Source: Apostichopus japonicus (Eukaryota > Echinodermata > Holothuroidea > Aspidochirotida > Stichopodidae). From it: 64,000 nucleotides of DNA. The translations under genes and the position numbers were made by a program. Below the pieces are notes generated by a model. It was not told the origin of the DNA. It saw only the letters and a program-made list of their open reading frames with translations, and did not search any database. This document shows positions 38,201 through 50,402 of this stretch, in pieces (the stretch's first letter is position 1; each line of letters starts with the position of its first letter). Location: the NCBI RefSeq assembly GCF_037975245.1, contig NC_092580.1:27865501-27929500 (forward strand), given 5' to 3'.

Positions 38201-41200
38201 CGGTTACATACCGCATACGTATGAAAGTAAAATACTGGAGAGTTCACGGAAACTTGAATGAGAGCTTCCTGCTGCCAGAAATTTCAACAAATGACATGTA
38301 ATCTACATGTATTCTCGGGAGGAAATACATGTAATCTACATGCATTCTTGGGGAGGACATTTTTTTTTAAGATAGTGGTTAGTTGTAGGGACTTCCTGAT
38401 GGTAAAATTTGAAAGGGTGAGACAGTTGAAGTGTGACTAATGAGTGGGGTCTGTAGTGACCAGGTTTTTGCGTTCCTTACACTTGCCAAATGTACCAGTT
38501 TCTGCTTATTCCCATCCTCATGTACGTCATATAAGCAGCGCCGAATGGTATTGTTGGTACTCGCGCACTTACTTTTCATGCTGTAAATAGTGCATTCCCT
38601 AACCTTTTGGTCTTTTTTCTCCATAGGCACTTATACTTAACCGACTGGTCCATGGCAGATAACCAATATACTGAGGCAAAGAATAAATGAACAAATTTTC
38701 AAGTATGAGCTTAAAAACTCATTTCCTCTTCGAGCTGTTCTAATGCTTGTGGGTTAAGTAGATATGAGTGCATCAGCTCATAGGTGACAGGTAAGCCTCT
38801 CCTCTCCAGTCTTGCATGTAACCATGTGTGTGTGGAACCACACTCTTGTTATGTAGCCACATGTCTAATGTAATGATTATTAAAGCTGTTGCAATGTAAG
38901 CGGCATTATTCCACACTAGGACTTGAGCTAATATTATAACGACAAACACTGTAACTAGAAACCGAAAAATTGTCTGACATGGAAGTAAAAATCAATAAAA
39001 GTTGTTTCCATCTGCTGAAAAACTTAACAGATGACAAATTTGCAGTGCTGGAACAAATTGGCCCAAAAAGAGAGTCGAGGGCAAACTACGCAGAAACTGT
39101 CATATTTGATTGCAATATCTATACCATCTCGATGGTGACATACGGTATATAATTATATATATCTATAGGGGCGTACAGTATGCAATATAAATGTTAAATA
39201 TAGGGGCATACAGTTTACAATACTGTATATATCTATAGGGGCATACACTTATACGATATATGAACTATTGCAATTTTGCCCATTTTATATAGACTTTTTA
39301 CTGCGCATGCAATTAGCTTATTTACTTGACAATAGCTGCCCAACACAATAAAATTTTAGATTAGGTCAATAGATTTGAAAATAATAGGAACCTAGCTGGG
39401 GCCAAAAAGAAGTCAATTGATATAAAGTAAATTTCTTAAATTGGTAACTGTATTATTATTATTTTCTTTCCAGAGTACAGTAGTCTACAAGCAGACCCAA
39501 ACGTATTGTGTACAATGGTCCTTGGCAGAGCTCTCACAAGTGAAGTCATTAATTGCCACACTGGTGGAATTTCCTTCTTTTTACATTGTGCCAAAGAAAT
39601 TTGTTGGCTAAAATGCTTTTTGCTTGACATTATTTATTTGGCATGTGGTTCTGTTCCTTGGCCCTTACATCCCATGAGCTAGCTGCATGACTGTCACCAG
39701 ATAACAGTGTTCCAAGAGTTAACGATACCCCAATAATACATTGTCTTAAATTGCAAAAGGTGACATTTCACAAAATCAATGTGAACATATGGCATACATT
39801 ACTGTGCTGAACAAACATTTACAAATTAAATATTAGTGTGTGTACTTAATTATACTCAAACAAACCAATATATAATAATCAATAAGCCAATTGATACAAA
39901 TGAGCAAACATTTTCAGCAGCACGAAAAGAGACTTAATGAAAAGTTAGAACATATCAAGTTACCGCAGTCGACAATCTTGACGCTAAGGTCATCTCCAGA
40001 TTTCCTTTCAGTCCAAGTAAGGCTGGAACTAATATGAAGACCTCAGAAACATTTACAAACACGGGCCAGTGCTGTCGAAATAATCAATGAGAACAGAATG
40101 TTAATTATATGCAACAGAAAACCTCACAAATTATACAATTCATTATTCATGCAGGCAGGTACAACAGTCTGTGATTCCAGTATCAAACATAAATGAATGC
40201 ATTATTCTGTAATTCAGAGACAGAAATATTTCAAAATTCAAGGAAAGGCATTAAAGTTACAATTCTATTCAGTTTTGTTAAGCCACAAAAGCAAAAAATG
40301 CATTTATTTCCAAGTGTTTCTTAAAGGGGACACAAACCCAACCATCAACTTTGGCTATACAACAGAGTTATTTGTGAAAGAACAATCCCCACCGTGCCCC
40401 CTCAACACCCCTCCTCCAAAAGAGGCAAAAACAGCTGAGAGAGAAATATTGTCCCATTTGGTGGGAGATATTCTAGAACTATTAAAAGTTGTGTCTGGGA
40501 GTGTCATTTTGTAATTTATCTGTAAGTGCCACTAGGATATGAAACGTTTTACTTTCTCTTCATTTTTTTCATTTTCTTTTCATATTTTTCATATTATTTT
40601 TTTCGTAGAATGTTCACATCCTTTACGCTGAAACCAATGCCATCAATAGGAAATGTTTAGAGCTTCAATATTTTCAGATCAGATACCAATTGCAACCATT
40701 ACAAGTACATAAAACATTAAAATAAAAAGACAAAACATAAAACATTGAAAACATGTGTGCCTTGATGATGTCATATTTTGCCTTGATGATGTCATATTTA
40801 GACTTGATCAAGTCCTCAAAAACCAGAGTCTTCTAAACTGCTGTACAAAATTTGAACAGTAAGTTATTCCCTTCTATATAGCGTACATTTACTACAGTAT
40901 GCATGTCGACTGCATATATACAGGTCAATCTTTTTACAGCCCAGTAGGTTAGTAAATGTTTGTAGCTCCTTACAAACACTGGCAAATCCAATTAATTTAA
41001 AAGGGAGGGGGGGGGGAATCAATTTATTTAACACAAGAAGACACGTTACAAAGAACCGCAGTACTACTCATTCTACTGTGTGGCTATGCGATTCATTACT
41101 ATTATTAATTTTTGAAATTTTTTGAGTGGTATTGTTAGCATTATCAAAGCTGAGTGTTTGTTCACTTAATATACTGTAGACATATATGGAAACTGTGTAA

Positions 41201-44200
41201 ACACTGTACTGTGGTGGGTGAACATCCAATAGTATACTGCGCATACAGTAATGTATGCTTTCTTAAATGCTATATAAAATTTATTGACACAGATTGCCTA
41301 GCTATGATAGAATTGCTGGAAAGATTGGAATGACTCTCTGGTCTGATACTTAAGGCCATACAGATTTGAAAATAGTTCTACTTTTCATGTACGTAGTACA
41401 TTTTGGTCTACAGTGTGTGGAACAGTACAGTAGGATATAAAGCCTTTGGCAGGGTGAGCACACTAAGTTCAGAAGTACTGTACTACTACAAGTAATAGGC
41501 CATGGTACATAGGGCATTTATGTGCTCTGTTTTCAATTTCCGTGCAACTGATCGAGGGAGGGGCTAAATTTATCACAGAATGATGAATTAGGAGTTGCTA
41601 ATCACAAATTGCTTTATCCCCACGCATGGTTGTGGTTAAGCGAGAAGAAAATTCATGGAAAAGGGAGTTACATCACCATACTTAAAACCCATATACCAGT
41701 TCCACTACTACTGTTTTGCTGAAGTGAGAAAGTACACTAACACTGCAAGTTTCACGGGAGTTCACTCAATTTTTTTTATTTCAGACCTTGAATGAAATCA
41801 TAAATGAATTATGACTGCTAAAATATGTTAGCTAATTAACCAATTGGTTAATTAGATTAATTAGTTAAAAAACATTGTTAACTAGTTAATTATCTAAAAG
41901 CATTAATTTTTAAAAATCCTACTAATTTATAAGCCAGTTAATTAATTAAGGCCATTTTAACCAGTTGAAAGGATTGAGTATATATGGTAGAGAACAAAAA
42001 GGAAGGAAATTTCAAATAATCTTCAAAACTTCATCCACATCTTTGTTTGTATTTAGAGAAGTTGGACTGGGTAGGTTGTAACATGGACTTCCTTTAAATA
42101 AAGATTTTCTCAATTGCCTTGAAAGAATGCTATACCCTCCCAAACCAAATTTGACTACAACTCAAACTATGAGCACTTTGTTCATTCAAAAGTGAAATAC
42201 TTTTTCAAGCCTGATGACTCAAAAGACAGATGCTTATCCACTCTATTCGAGGTGCAAGAAGATGAGAGATACTACCTCCCCTGGACGACACGATACCATT
42301 CCTAGTTAAGTCCAAGCATTGCTAAAATAAGACTCCCTTTCATCAATTTTCCTGAAAGAATGCTTACATCCTTCCAAATACAATATTCACTATTAAATAC
42401 AAAAAAAAACTACCACACTTCCGGGTGGGGACTGATACAGGACTCCAAGTAAAATACTCAATTTTCCTGAAATATGGCCACATCATCCCAAATACAATTT
42501 TTTCTAGTAATTTACAACAACAAAAAACTTCCAATCTCTGATCATGAGCATTTCGTTCATTCGGAAAAATTAAATCCTTACCCATCCTGATGACTGCCAA
42601 GGCTGATTGTTTACCAGACAAAGTGAAATAATACTCAAAAGGAAATTTACTTGTTCTCTCGTTTATTTCGTTGCTCATCTCTCTATCTCTCTCTTTTTCT
42701 CTTTTTCTTTCACTCAGTCTTTACAAGTTGTGTTCTGTCTTATACTCATTTCTCACTCAACCTTTCTCTCTGAAGAACAGTTTACAACTGACCACTGTCT
42801 CTAAAAACACACTATTCAGTAACTCAATACAATACATGCTAATTTTACATAACAAAAACAGAATGGTTGGGCAAACAATAGATGGCATTTTGAAAGCATT
42901 TGCCTGGTTTCATAACATAGCAGGTGCAAAATTGTTAGACTACTTTACTCTCTAGAACATTCTCCCCTTCCATGAGGTACTCTACCTCAAGTATAAAAAA
43001 CAAAAAAAAATTAATACATTTTACTCATACATTAACCATCAAAAATCTTTCTTCATTACTGCAAATCTATGTACAGTAAGATATTTGTGGAGTATTTATA
43101 TCACATAATATTGAACTTATATATAACACTTTCTGTCTACATTCGACACAAACACACAGAAACACTTTCTTAAATTAAACATGTATCCTTATATGGTATG
43201 TTCTTATACCAAAATTCACTGATACAAATGCAAAAGATCTTGGACTGTGTACAGTCTGAAGGGAATTTATAACCACTTCTAAGTAAAATTTACTTTACCA
43301 CAAAAACTTAACTTAATCTAGGATTTCCACACGACAAATCTTTGTAATGTTTCTCAAATAAACAACTCTAATCTAGGTATGCTTATAGCTTTTACAGGAG
43401 CCACCTTTGCTTTTGAAGCTACTAGCTGCACCCTGATTCCATTTACCCCCATGGTTGTTAAATAAACCACAGCTGCATATGCATCACTTGAAGCATCACA
43501 AAATACATGCATTCTTTGGTCTGCCTTACCCTTTGGGCACAAGCATATTCCAATATCAATTTTGTCTAAATTAACTAAATTTTCCAACCACCTTCTGATT
43601 TCTGATTCTAGACCCCCTACATTAGGATCATCCAAATCAAGTTCTTTTTCCCCAATTATTTTGCATTCAAATCTTAGCTACTTCTATAATAGGCCCAATA
43701 ATTCCAAGAGGATCAAACACTGATGATAGCTTGCTTAAAACAATTTGCTTGGTTAAGGTTTCAACATTACTAACCATTACTGGCTTCTTAAGTTGAAATT
43801 TGTCTGACTCTGCATGCCAAGTCAATCCTAAGGTCTTTGTTGACGGCAACCTCTGTCTAGTTTTATCAACTGACTTAGCCCTATGTTCCTTTGGAATCCC
43901 TTCTAAAAGCGTCTTTGAGTTTGATATCCATTTCATGGGTTTCATGCCCGCTTGGCCCTGTAGAGCAACCAACTGGGTATACAATTCTTATATCCTTTCC
44001 ACCATTAACAATCTCACACCTCATAAGTCTCACTACCAGTCTTTTCCCTGTGAACTTATAAGGTTTCATTTTGACGGAATGACAGATGAAGCATTCATTC
44101 GGAAACATGTGGCGTTCCCTCCACTCTCTTGGACCACTTGTATTGTCGGACCAGAGGGCGCGTTTCCTTGGCGGTTCGTTTTCATCTGCGTCATCATTCA

Positions 44201-47200
44201 GCTTGTTTATATCCGTTTCTATATGAGTAAAATTAAAAGAAAAATAGCTGTTAAATAATGTTTTGCAACAAGAAAGGTAAGTTTTAAATTTTGAGCAAGG
44301 ATTATTTGCCTCCACAGTTTTTGTTACTTAAGATTCAAAGCATTTCGCCCCCAACTTTTACTCCCTAATCATTGGGATCATTCAATAATCAAAAAGGAAA
44401 ATAATATTTAGAGTTTAACTTTTATGTTTAATAATTTGAAGGAAGAATAAATTGCCAATGTTCAGCAACATGCTCTAGCAAAATTTTTGAATTTCTTAAA
44501 GGCATTTAAAGTAACCTCGCAATCTTTACACAAGTTGACAGAAAAGGTTACCTTTCCAAATTCAAAATGCATATATAGAGCCTACCCTTGTAAATACTGT
44601 TTTTATTTTGTTTACCGTATTTGCCGTAACAAAAAAATTAATCTATATATGTCTTCTTCCTATTGAGGGCCCATTCCCATAAGTCATAATGAACTAAGAA
44701 GTACATGCATCAGTGTATCAGGACTATGTATATTGCTCATGTTTGAATGATGACAAGAAAATTACAACAAGAAAATTAAATTTTGTTGATAAAATATGCT
44801 CTATGTAGGCTATATGCAGTAGGCTATATGCAGTGTTTTTGATCAAACCTGTCATTTGCTTTGTCAGCCTGGTGTAACCCACAAGTTGAGACATTTGAAA
44901 GAAATATGCTGGTCAATGGTGTTGTTTACATCACAGTCAAACTGTTTACTAATAGACCTTATACTGTGTGTTTTCTGGATTGAATTCGAAAAGCCAGATT
45001 TGAATTAGGGTAAAATTTGCATAGGCCTACTACTAGTAGATATTTTGCCTTGCACCAGCAAGATATTTCTATCGCTATATTACCTTTGCATAGTGGTTAT
45101 ATTGTGTATGTTAAAATTCGCCAAGTTTAGTCAAATTGGCTGAGCTCTACGCCGAACATACATTTTTTTTTCCAAGTGGGCAATTTGGAAAAACAGTGGT
45201 AGGGCCTAGCCGCCTAACTAAAATTAAGGGGCTGGTTGGAAAAAAATGGATTAATACAAAATCTTACATATTTTTGACAAAAATACTAGTACATACCTGC
45301 AGCGCGTTTTTCAGCGAGTTTTGCCTGCCTTTTGACTTTAGTTATGTCGCAAAACCGTTTGAAACATTCAATGTGGTATCATCATATGTCTCGATGTAGT
45401 AAAACTTCCCCAACGCATTCTGAAATTGTTAACGTTAGGCCGATCGCCGTCGCGGAATTTCTGGCTATTTCTGCCTCCTTGCAATCAAATTGTGTCCACT
45501 CCAAGGCAAATTTCTTAAATCTCTCTTATGAATTACTTGTCAGTTCAATAAATTTTGATTTAGAGCAATCTTTAACGTGTATAATACAGTTTTCTCGAAG
45601 CGACTTTCGTGTAACACCTCCACTACTGAACGCGGCCATTTTTGTTTTCGGAACAATTGTTCTGTCCATATTAACAAACCTTGTGATTGGTTGATTCGCC
45701 GAAATTTCGTGTATGCCGCAAGAATGTCTCTCGTACGACATTTCTGATTGGTAGAAAATAGCCTCGTACAATAACGCAAAAGGACCCGATTTCTGTTAGA
45801 TTTTTACCAATTTTTAAGCATATATACCAGCATCGCAAGTGGGGACAACTGAATATCCATTCAGAATAATATTTTCATATTTATCATTTACATATTATCC
45901 CCTCCCTCTTTGTGTTGCACGGAATGAAACGAAATCAAGGGATGTACCACGGCCTATAAATCCTTATCCTCACCCTAGTCCTCCCCTTCCTAACTCTTCA
46001 AGCTCAACCACCCTTCCACTCCCACAAGGAATAATCAATAATCTACAACAACAAGAACAACACATTCGACAAGTAACACCGAAAATTGCCTTACTGTAGC
46101 TTGAAAGTTTTCACCAAACAAACTCCAGATACACAAGTGGCCTCAACTGTACCTTAATTTGCCTTCAAAAGTTGACAATTTTCAAGAAACTAATTCCAAA
46201 TACATGTGGCCTCAACTATTAATTAAATTTGTTCACAAAAAACGAGTCAACAGCAACAAATTTGACATGTTAAATTAATTACTATATAATTACAGGAAAT
46301 GGACAATCAACCTACTGGCAGAACAAATAATGCAGGGGTCTGTTTTACATGACGTTACTTAAGGATGAAATCCACTGAGGTTATTGAAAATCAATATTTC
46401 TGGATTTTTAATATCTATGAATATATACTGTGTGTGTACACTTTATCAGAATCTGATTTGGGTCAAAGTAAATAGTTTTTGTTTACACAACTGTACTGTT
46501 TAATGCATGGCACAGTATGATATATATGCTCTGCACGTGTTACATCTATACAGTACAAATTACTGCACATGTATGGTCACATATATGGAATATGAGGTCT
46601 TAAATTATAGTATGCTCAAATTTAAGTCCAAGTGGCATTTCAAAGTCATTTCCTGAATTATATCACACATGTATCAGTTTACTGCACAGGCTTATGGGAG
46701 CAGACTAATAATAACCAATATGTATGCAGTACTTAATATTGGCTTTCATATGTTAATATGTTACAGTTATGGATGTAAATCATTCAATTCTTGAATGCCA
46801 GAGTATTACCTGGCAAACCACAGAAGTGTTCTTCATGTTTACTGCCAATTTTTACTCTACTTGCAAACAGAAAAATCCACCTGGCATAATAATAGCCATT
46901 AAATAGCCTCAAGTTTAATTCCATGCTCTGTTCTCTTTTCCAAGTCAGTCGGTGTTCTATCTTGACCTTGAGTAACTAGAACCATAGCTAAACTTTCAGA
47001 ATTTCAGTCAATTTGCTAAAAAAAGAATGCAAAATTGCTTATAAATTATACTCCCATGAATCACAGTACACAATTATTGTATGTGTGCATTATTTGAAAT
47101 TATACAGACCTGACTCATGTTCTTCAATTCAGTTTTGTGTTTCATCTAAGGAACTGACCTAAAGATCTGTGTGTTAAACTAAGTAGTCCAGCCACTTTCA

Positions 47201-48186
47201 TTGATAAACCACAATTGTTTAAAGGGTTATTTCTCAAAAATTAAATATGTTATAGAAGTAAAACCTGGACTGATAGCAGCTGTTTTGTTTTTGGAACTTT
47301 TGATGATTCTCAAATCTAAATTCATCCTTTAGTCAAACATATTGTCTATGCCTGACACCACCCCCCCCCCCCTTACACACACAGTCACACACAGACACAA
47401 ATTGCTAGCCTTTTGATGGCAAATATGCCATGCACCTTTTCAAAACTATAGTCTAACCTTGTAAGATAATCATAATAATATACAGTTCTTATCAAGTGCA
47501 AAAACATTAAAAACATATGCGCTGAATGTATGTGTATTGTCTAGAAATAGAGTAAAACTTGACAGGTTAAGAGCATTTATCTGATATTAATGTGCCTACC
47601 TGAACAGCATCCAACACGAGTCCTGCGGCAACGGTGCCGAACCCAGCTATCAGAAATGGAAGGAAAACTTGGAGCAGAATTCTCTGGGAAGATTCAATTT
47701 TAACCATAATATTGTCCCTTGCATGTGGCGGCGACGTTGCATCTTTGTCGGGCGTTAACAATGGCCGCTGTGACATGAACTGTACGTCCCCATCCTCTTC
47801 CTCTTCGTCCTCCATACTGTCTACTTCAGTTGTTATCACAGCTGTCCCATTCTCCACAGTGTTTGTTCTGTCATGCACTGATGGAGGATCGTTTCTATGC
47901 GGCACAACAGAATCTGAAACTTGTTTGGCTTCCTCCCGGTGACGAACGCTCATTTCAATCGCTGACGAGTCATGGTGATCACCTGACTGATCATGTGATT
48001 GGTTAGTTACTCTGGGAACCATATTAGCACTTGGGGCTTCGGGTCTTCGCTTCCTCAGAACATATTGCTCGGGATCACCGCTGGTATCTTTAATGCCTGT
48101 CCTCTTAGACATTGATGTCTTCAAAGGGTCGTTCCAACTCTCATGGATCTGAAGATCTGTAGATGGAACGACCACAAAATCATCTC
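28655..48186 (-). CDS. SLC41A1: SLC41A1/2-type magnesium transporter, nine recognised exons
   Basis: SLC41 proteins move Mg2+ across the plasma membrane and consist of two MgtE-like halves. Minus-strand exons are 47600 to about 48186, 39964-40071, 37889-37960, 33691-33835, 32594-32740, 31383-31530, 29907-30115, 29327-29475 and 28655-28840. All internal junctions are GT-AG with agreeing phase, giving about 580 residues (human SLC41A1/2 about 510-570). Half 1 shows [35 protein letters not shown] and [15 protein letters not shown]. Half 2 shows [32 protein letters not shown] and the C-terminus [12 protein letters not shown]. The N-terminal part is cytosolic and acidic (EDEEEEDGD). The start is unresolved: the first listed exon is open upstream to an acceptor near 48187, and its first ATG is MSKRTG. 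It looks like a single gene of the A1/A2 type; the paralogue name is arbitrary. Confidence 0.93.
29148..29212 (+). mobile_element. tRNA-like SINE head (degenerate), second type
   Basis: It contains an A-box-like segment (TTGGTTAGGGTGTCCGCAC, 29150-29168) and a good B box (GGGGTTCGAATCCC) at about 29186-29200. The T arm does not pair fully and no acceptor stem is present, so it is not a functional tRNA gene. A (TA)n run follows at 29257-29295. It is best read as a tRNA-derived SINE remnant in the SLC41A intron. Confidence 0.45.
30172..30480 (-). mobile_element. 5'-truncated LINE fragment (CR1/L2-like tail)
   Basis: The minus strand encodes [20 protein letters not shown] followed by [10 protein letters not shown], the standard C-terminal block of CR1/L2-type reverse transcriptase proteins. 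The 3' UTR TATATAGCACAGAATCC (reading the plus strand) and an (AAT)n microsatellite tail at 30174-30191 follow. The reverse transcriptase core is missing. It is related in layout to the larger copy at 34028-35447. It is intronic in SLC41A and in the same orientation as that gene. Confidence 0.7.
32785..33080 (+). mobile_element. tRNA-derived SINE, copy A
   Basis: The head has an A box (TTAACTCAGTGGTTAACGCC at 32801-32820) and a B box (AAGTTCGAGTCACTCC, 32846-32861). The body of about 150 bp includes GACTGACTTCGGTCAGC and TCGCGAGTTCCTACTTGCAG. The tail is (ATAC)n, 33009-33079, partly changed to CACA. The same sequence in inverse orientation is at 23752-23995. A tRNA-like promoter, short body and simple-repeat tail define a SINE; a LINE partner is not evident here. 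Confidence 0.75.
33111..33326. repeat. 33-bp minisatellite, about 6.5 copies
   Basis: The unit is about 33 bp (ACCAATGGTCAGACTATTAC continuing TACCTCAAACAGC) and starts about 30 bp after the SINE tail. Because 33 is divisible by three, it reads as an 11-residue repeat ([11 protein letters not shown]) on the plus strand, but it lies in an SLC41A intron on the opposite strand and has no gene context. Units differ mostly by single substitutions. Confidence 0.8.
34028..35447 (-). mobile_element. CR1/L2-like LINE, 5'-truncated, RT frame intact
   Basis: A single uninterrupted minus-strand frame of 387 codons (34284-35447) covers the reverse transcriptase core: [26 protein letters not shown] and [11 protein letters not shown] with the catalytic YADD. 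It continues through the thumb ([16 protein letters not shown]) to the C-terminal block ([22 protein letters not shown]). The 3' UTR ends at a (TTA)n-type tail, seen on the plus strand at 34032-34055. The N-terminal endonuclease and the start are missing, so the copy is dead on arrival, but the absence of stops indicates recent insertion. It is in the SLC41A intron, in the sense orientation of that gene. Confidence 0.88.
36040..36195. repeat. Short tandem duplication, about 54 bp
   Basis: The segment CCCCCTCAATCCCCTTAATT through TGGTACTTGTGCCCCCGGTC occurs twice in direct succession at about 36097-36191. The context is C-rich and intronic. Nothing suggests a gene. Confidence 0.7.
36672..37512. 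repeat. 21-bp minisatellite, about 40 copies
   Basis: The unit is 21 bp (CGGTACTTCGCAAAGGAACT followed by A). Because 21 is a multiple of three and the unit lacks stops in several frames, long spurious ORFs arise on both strands (minus 353 and 253 codons, plus 236). The central copies are almost identical. The edges carry decayed variants (TTTGTAAAGG), and inner blocks alternate GGAAC and GGACC versions, which suggests block duplication. It lies in an SLC41A intron. Coding is rejected because both strands are equally open and no flanking exon signals fit. Confidence 0.92.
40100..43350. other. SLC41A intron, no gene seen
   Basis: AT-rich intronic DNA. It holds a TTAATTAA-rich palindromic patch at about 41828-41955, a G-run at 41006-41018, a TC-rich tract at 42670-42725, and a doubled CCTTGATGATGTCATATTT unit at 40760-40800. 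The ORFs at 40197-40514 and 42364-42678 show no domain. Confidence 0.5.
43354..43984 (-). mobile_element. BEL/Pao LTR retrotransposon fragment
   Basis: Two minus-strand frames carry Pao-type polymerase segments in correct order. The upstream one (to 43984) has [26 protein letters not shown] and [12 protein letters not shown]. The downstream one (from about 43635) has [16 protein letters not shown] and the SIPRLEL motif, which marks the connection to RNase H. A frame break near 43650 separates them, and the catalytic half of the reverse transcriptase, integrase and LTRs are absent. It is a decayed internal fragment in the SLC41A intron. Confidence 0.8.
43985..45640 (-). pseudogene. Decayed Cys/His-rich transposon-associated gene, two exons
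   Basis: On the minus strand, exon A (about 45297-45639, starting MAAFSSGG) contains [11 protein letters not shown] and [14 protein letters not shown]. It ends at a good donor (GCAG|GTATGT). Exon B (43985-44218) begins after TATAG, continues in phase and contains RKRALW, then [18 protein letters not shown]. The order CIxC..., YHxxC..., KR, CxxC resembles a family of uncharacterised, transposon-linked proteins common in marine invertebrates. An in-frame TAA (45526-45528) and a frame break near 45370 disable it. It runs directly into the BEL/Pao fragment. CCAAT-type motifs (GATTGG at 45686 and 45747) lie upstream of the start. Confidence 0.5.
47144..47335. repeat. Dispersed repeat, copy 2 of a pair
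   Basis: Same family as 11064-11265 and the same orientation, with AACCTGGACTGATAGCAG shared exactly. It lies in the first recognised SLC41A intron, just before the N-terminal exon. Confidence 0.55.
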
Positions 48187-48941
48187 TTTGTGTTAAAAGT
48201 AATGTGTATTCTTCAACATATAATACATGTGTACATGTTTATCGAGCTACACTAAAGTTCTATATTCCATGGTAACTTTTAATGCATAGTTTGCACGAAT
48301 TCATAAGTTTCATTAATTACTAATTAAAACATTGTTAACCGTAACCCATACCAACCTAGTAAAGTTTCACACTTTTGTAAGATTATGAAGATTCTAAAAA
48401 GGGGCATGACACTTCCAGACCTCACATTCCTTTGCATTTGTAACAGAAAAAAGTATAGTTGTAGTTCTAGCTATCAAAAGTATATTTATGCTTGGTGAGG
48501 TCAATTGATTTCTTTGCATATTGTTTTTCTTTGTACTATTTGTTTTTGATTTTAATAACACGCAATGATGTCGTTTATCGCTTGCAGTGTAACCATTGAA
48601 AGTGAAGTATAAACACAGTGCAGAATTTATTGAAAGTAGGAACTTATTAAAGACAACACATAATAGCAGTACTTATGTTGGGACAACACATATTAGCAGT
48701 ACTTATGTTGTAATGATTCATAACATATCATATTTGGTGAAAACTGACGGTAATAAATTTAAACTAAATTTTTAAGGTTTTACTCTGATTGTTGTTTCTT
48801 CCTGTATTTTTTCCCTTTCTGAGACCTATATTCATGTGAAAGTTGCTTCACAGCTACAATCACTAAGTAACTGAAGTCACAAACCACCAAAGAAATTAAA
48901 AAGAAATGATGCAGGAATTATACAACGTACACCTTGCAATG

Positions 48942-49312
48942 TTAAAGGGTGTGAAGACTCGCGCAAAAAGAAACAACTAATGCCGGTAATCTGACCTAGT
49001 TTCGAATGAGGTGTAACAGAAGTGTTAGACACCACCATCGATCCCAGAAAATACACACACAGCTTGCTACCGTCGGTAATTAGACACTAGTGTACAGTCA
49101 GTACATACAGCTGCGGTCAATACCCATAACACAGTGTATATAAACGATACAGCGATGGACATCGCAGGTCCAGCTAGAAAGATAACAAGGTATTAATTTC
49201 AATACTGTCTGCATTTTGTAGCCATACGAACAAAACGTCACTTACAAGCAACAGAAAGTTAATTTTTTCAGATGGCCGCACACGATTTGGGGCAATTCTT
49301 CAATGCCTTTAA
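48942..49312. mobile_element. MITE with TTAA ends, copy 1
   Basis: The element is bounded by TTAA on both sides (48942-48945 and 49309-49312). It has imperfect terminal inverted repeats of about 23 bp: TTAAAGGGTGTGAAGACTCG at the left, and TTAAAGGCATTGAAGAATTG as the inverse of the right. It is about 370 bp with no coding frame. The same sequence recurs at 50403-50754. TTAA target duplication is typical of piggyBac-like elements, so this may be a non-autonomous member; that assignment is inference. Confidence 0.75.
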
Positions 49313-50402
49313 TGCAGAGTGAACCAAGTCAAATCTTATGCTCAAAATTCATTCTACTTTCATGAACAGAAAAACAGAATCAGAAAGATTACAATTTGAT
49401 TGATACAGACAAAGAGCAAGCTTAGAAAAGGACAAACAAACAAATATTTTGAACTTTCTGAACAGAAAAGCAGAGGAGAGCTACAAAAAGGAGAGCTTGT
49501 GCAAGCTTATCCCAGGATATGAAGAAACTCAAAGAAAAACATGAACAATAATAGTTAACTAACATGAAAAAGAAAAGAGAAAAAAACATACAAATTGCAA
49601 ATGTTGAAAAGTCACATGCACTACCCTATTAAACTAAAGAGAAGATGGCACCCCAAGGAGAAACGCTGCTAAATCTGTACCAGTCTCATATTATTAAAAC
49701 TAAACTGACCTTTTTAAGCTCTGAAAATAGACATTTAAATTATCTTTTTCAAATTTTTGAGAATCATGTGGTATCATGTGAAACAATATCAGCATGCTTC
49801 TTTCTAGTTTTCCTATCTATGAGTCTAGATAATGTATACATTACAGTCTTGATCTGCAGTTATGTGCATTTTGCAGGCTATAGGATAGTTGGGAGAGGTG
49901 AGGTGGCATCTACAGAATGGCAACTGTTTGCTGAGAGAGCTCTGTCAAATTACAATCTTGAGTCAATACTTAGTGCTTTGTAGTACTGCAATAGCTATCA
50001 TGATGAATTGTGGTTAATCTAGAATCCCTCACAACATCCCAAGTGTTATGTGCGGTATGTCGATTCACCTCTAACAAAGTGTTTTGCAGTATGCGTTGGA
50101 CCTGTGTCATCATTTAAGTTAAAATTGTGTACTCAAGCTACACTCTGTAGTACATTGCCACTGGTTGTCAGAAAAATGTTTTTCAAGTTATCATTGTGGC
50201 TATTGTCTTGGAAGCAACTAACCCATCCGAGTGCACAATTTTTCGCTCTGTTAAGTTGTAAACAGCACTTTCTTCTGCTCTTATGATTCAGCCTAACCAA
50301 TATTAGAAGTGCAATAGGCATATACTAGGCCCTATAGTGATAGGCTGGTTACTTTGTCTAGCTGTCAGGTTAAAAGCATGTCCTTAACTTAAACTTTAAA
50401 GC

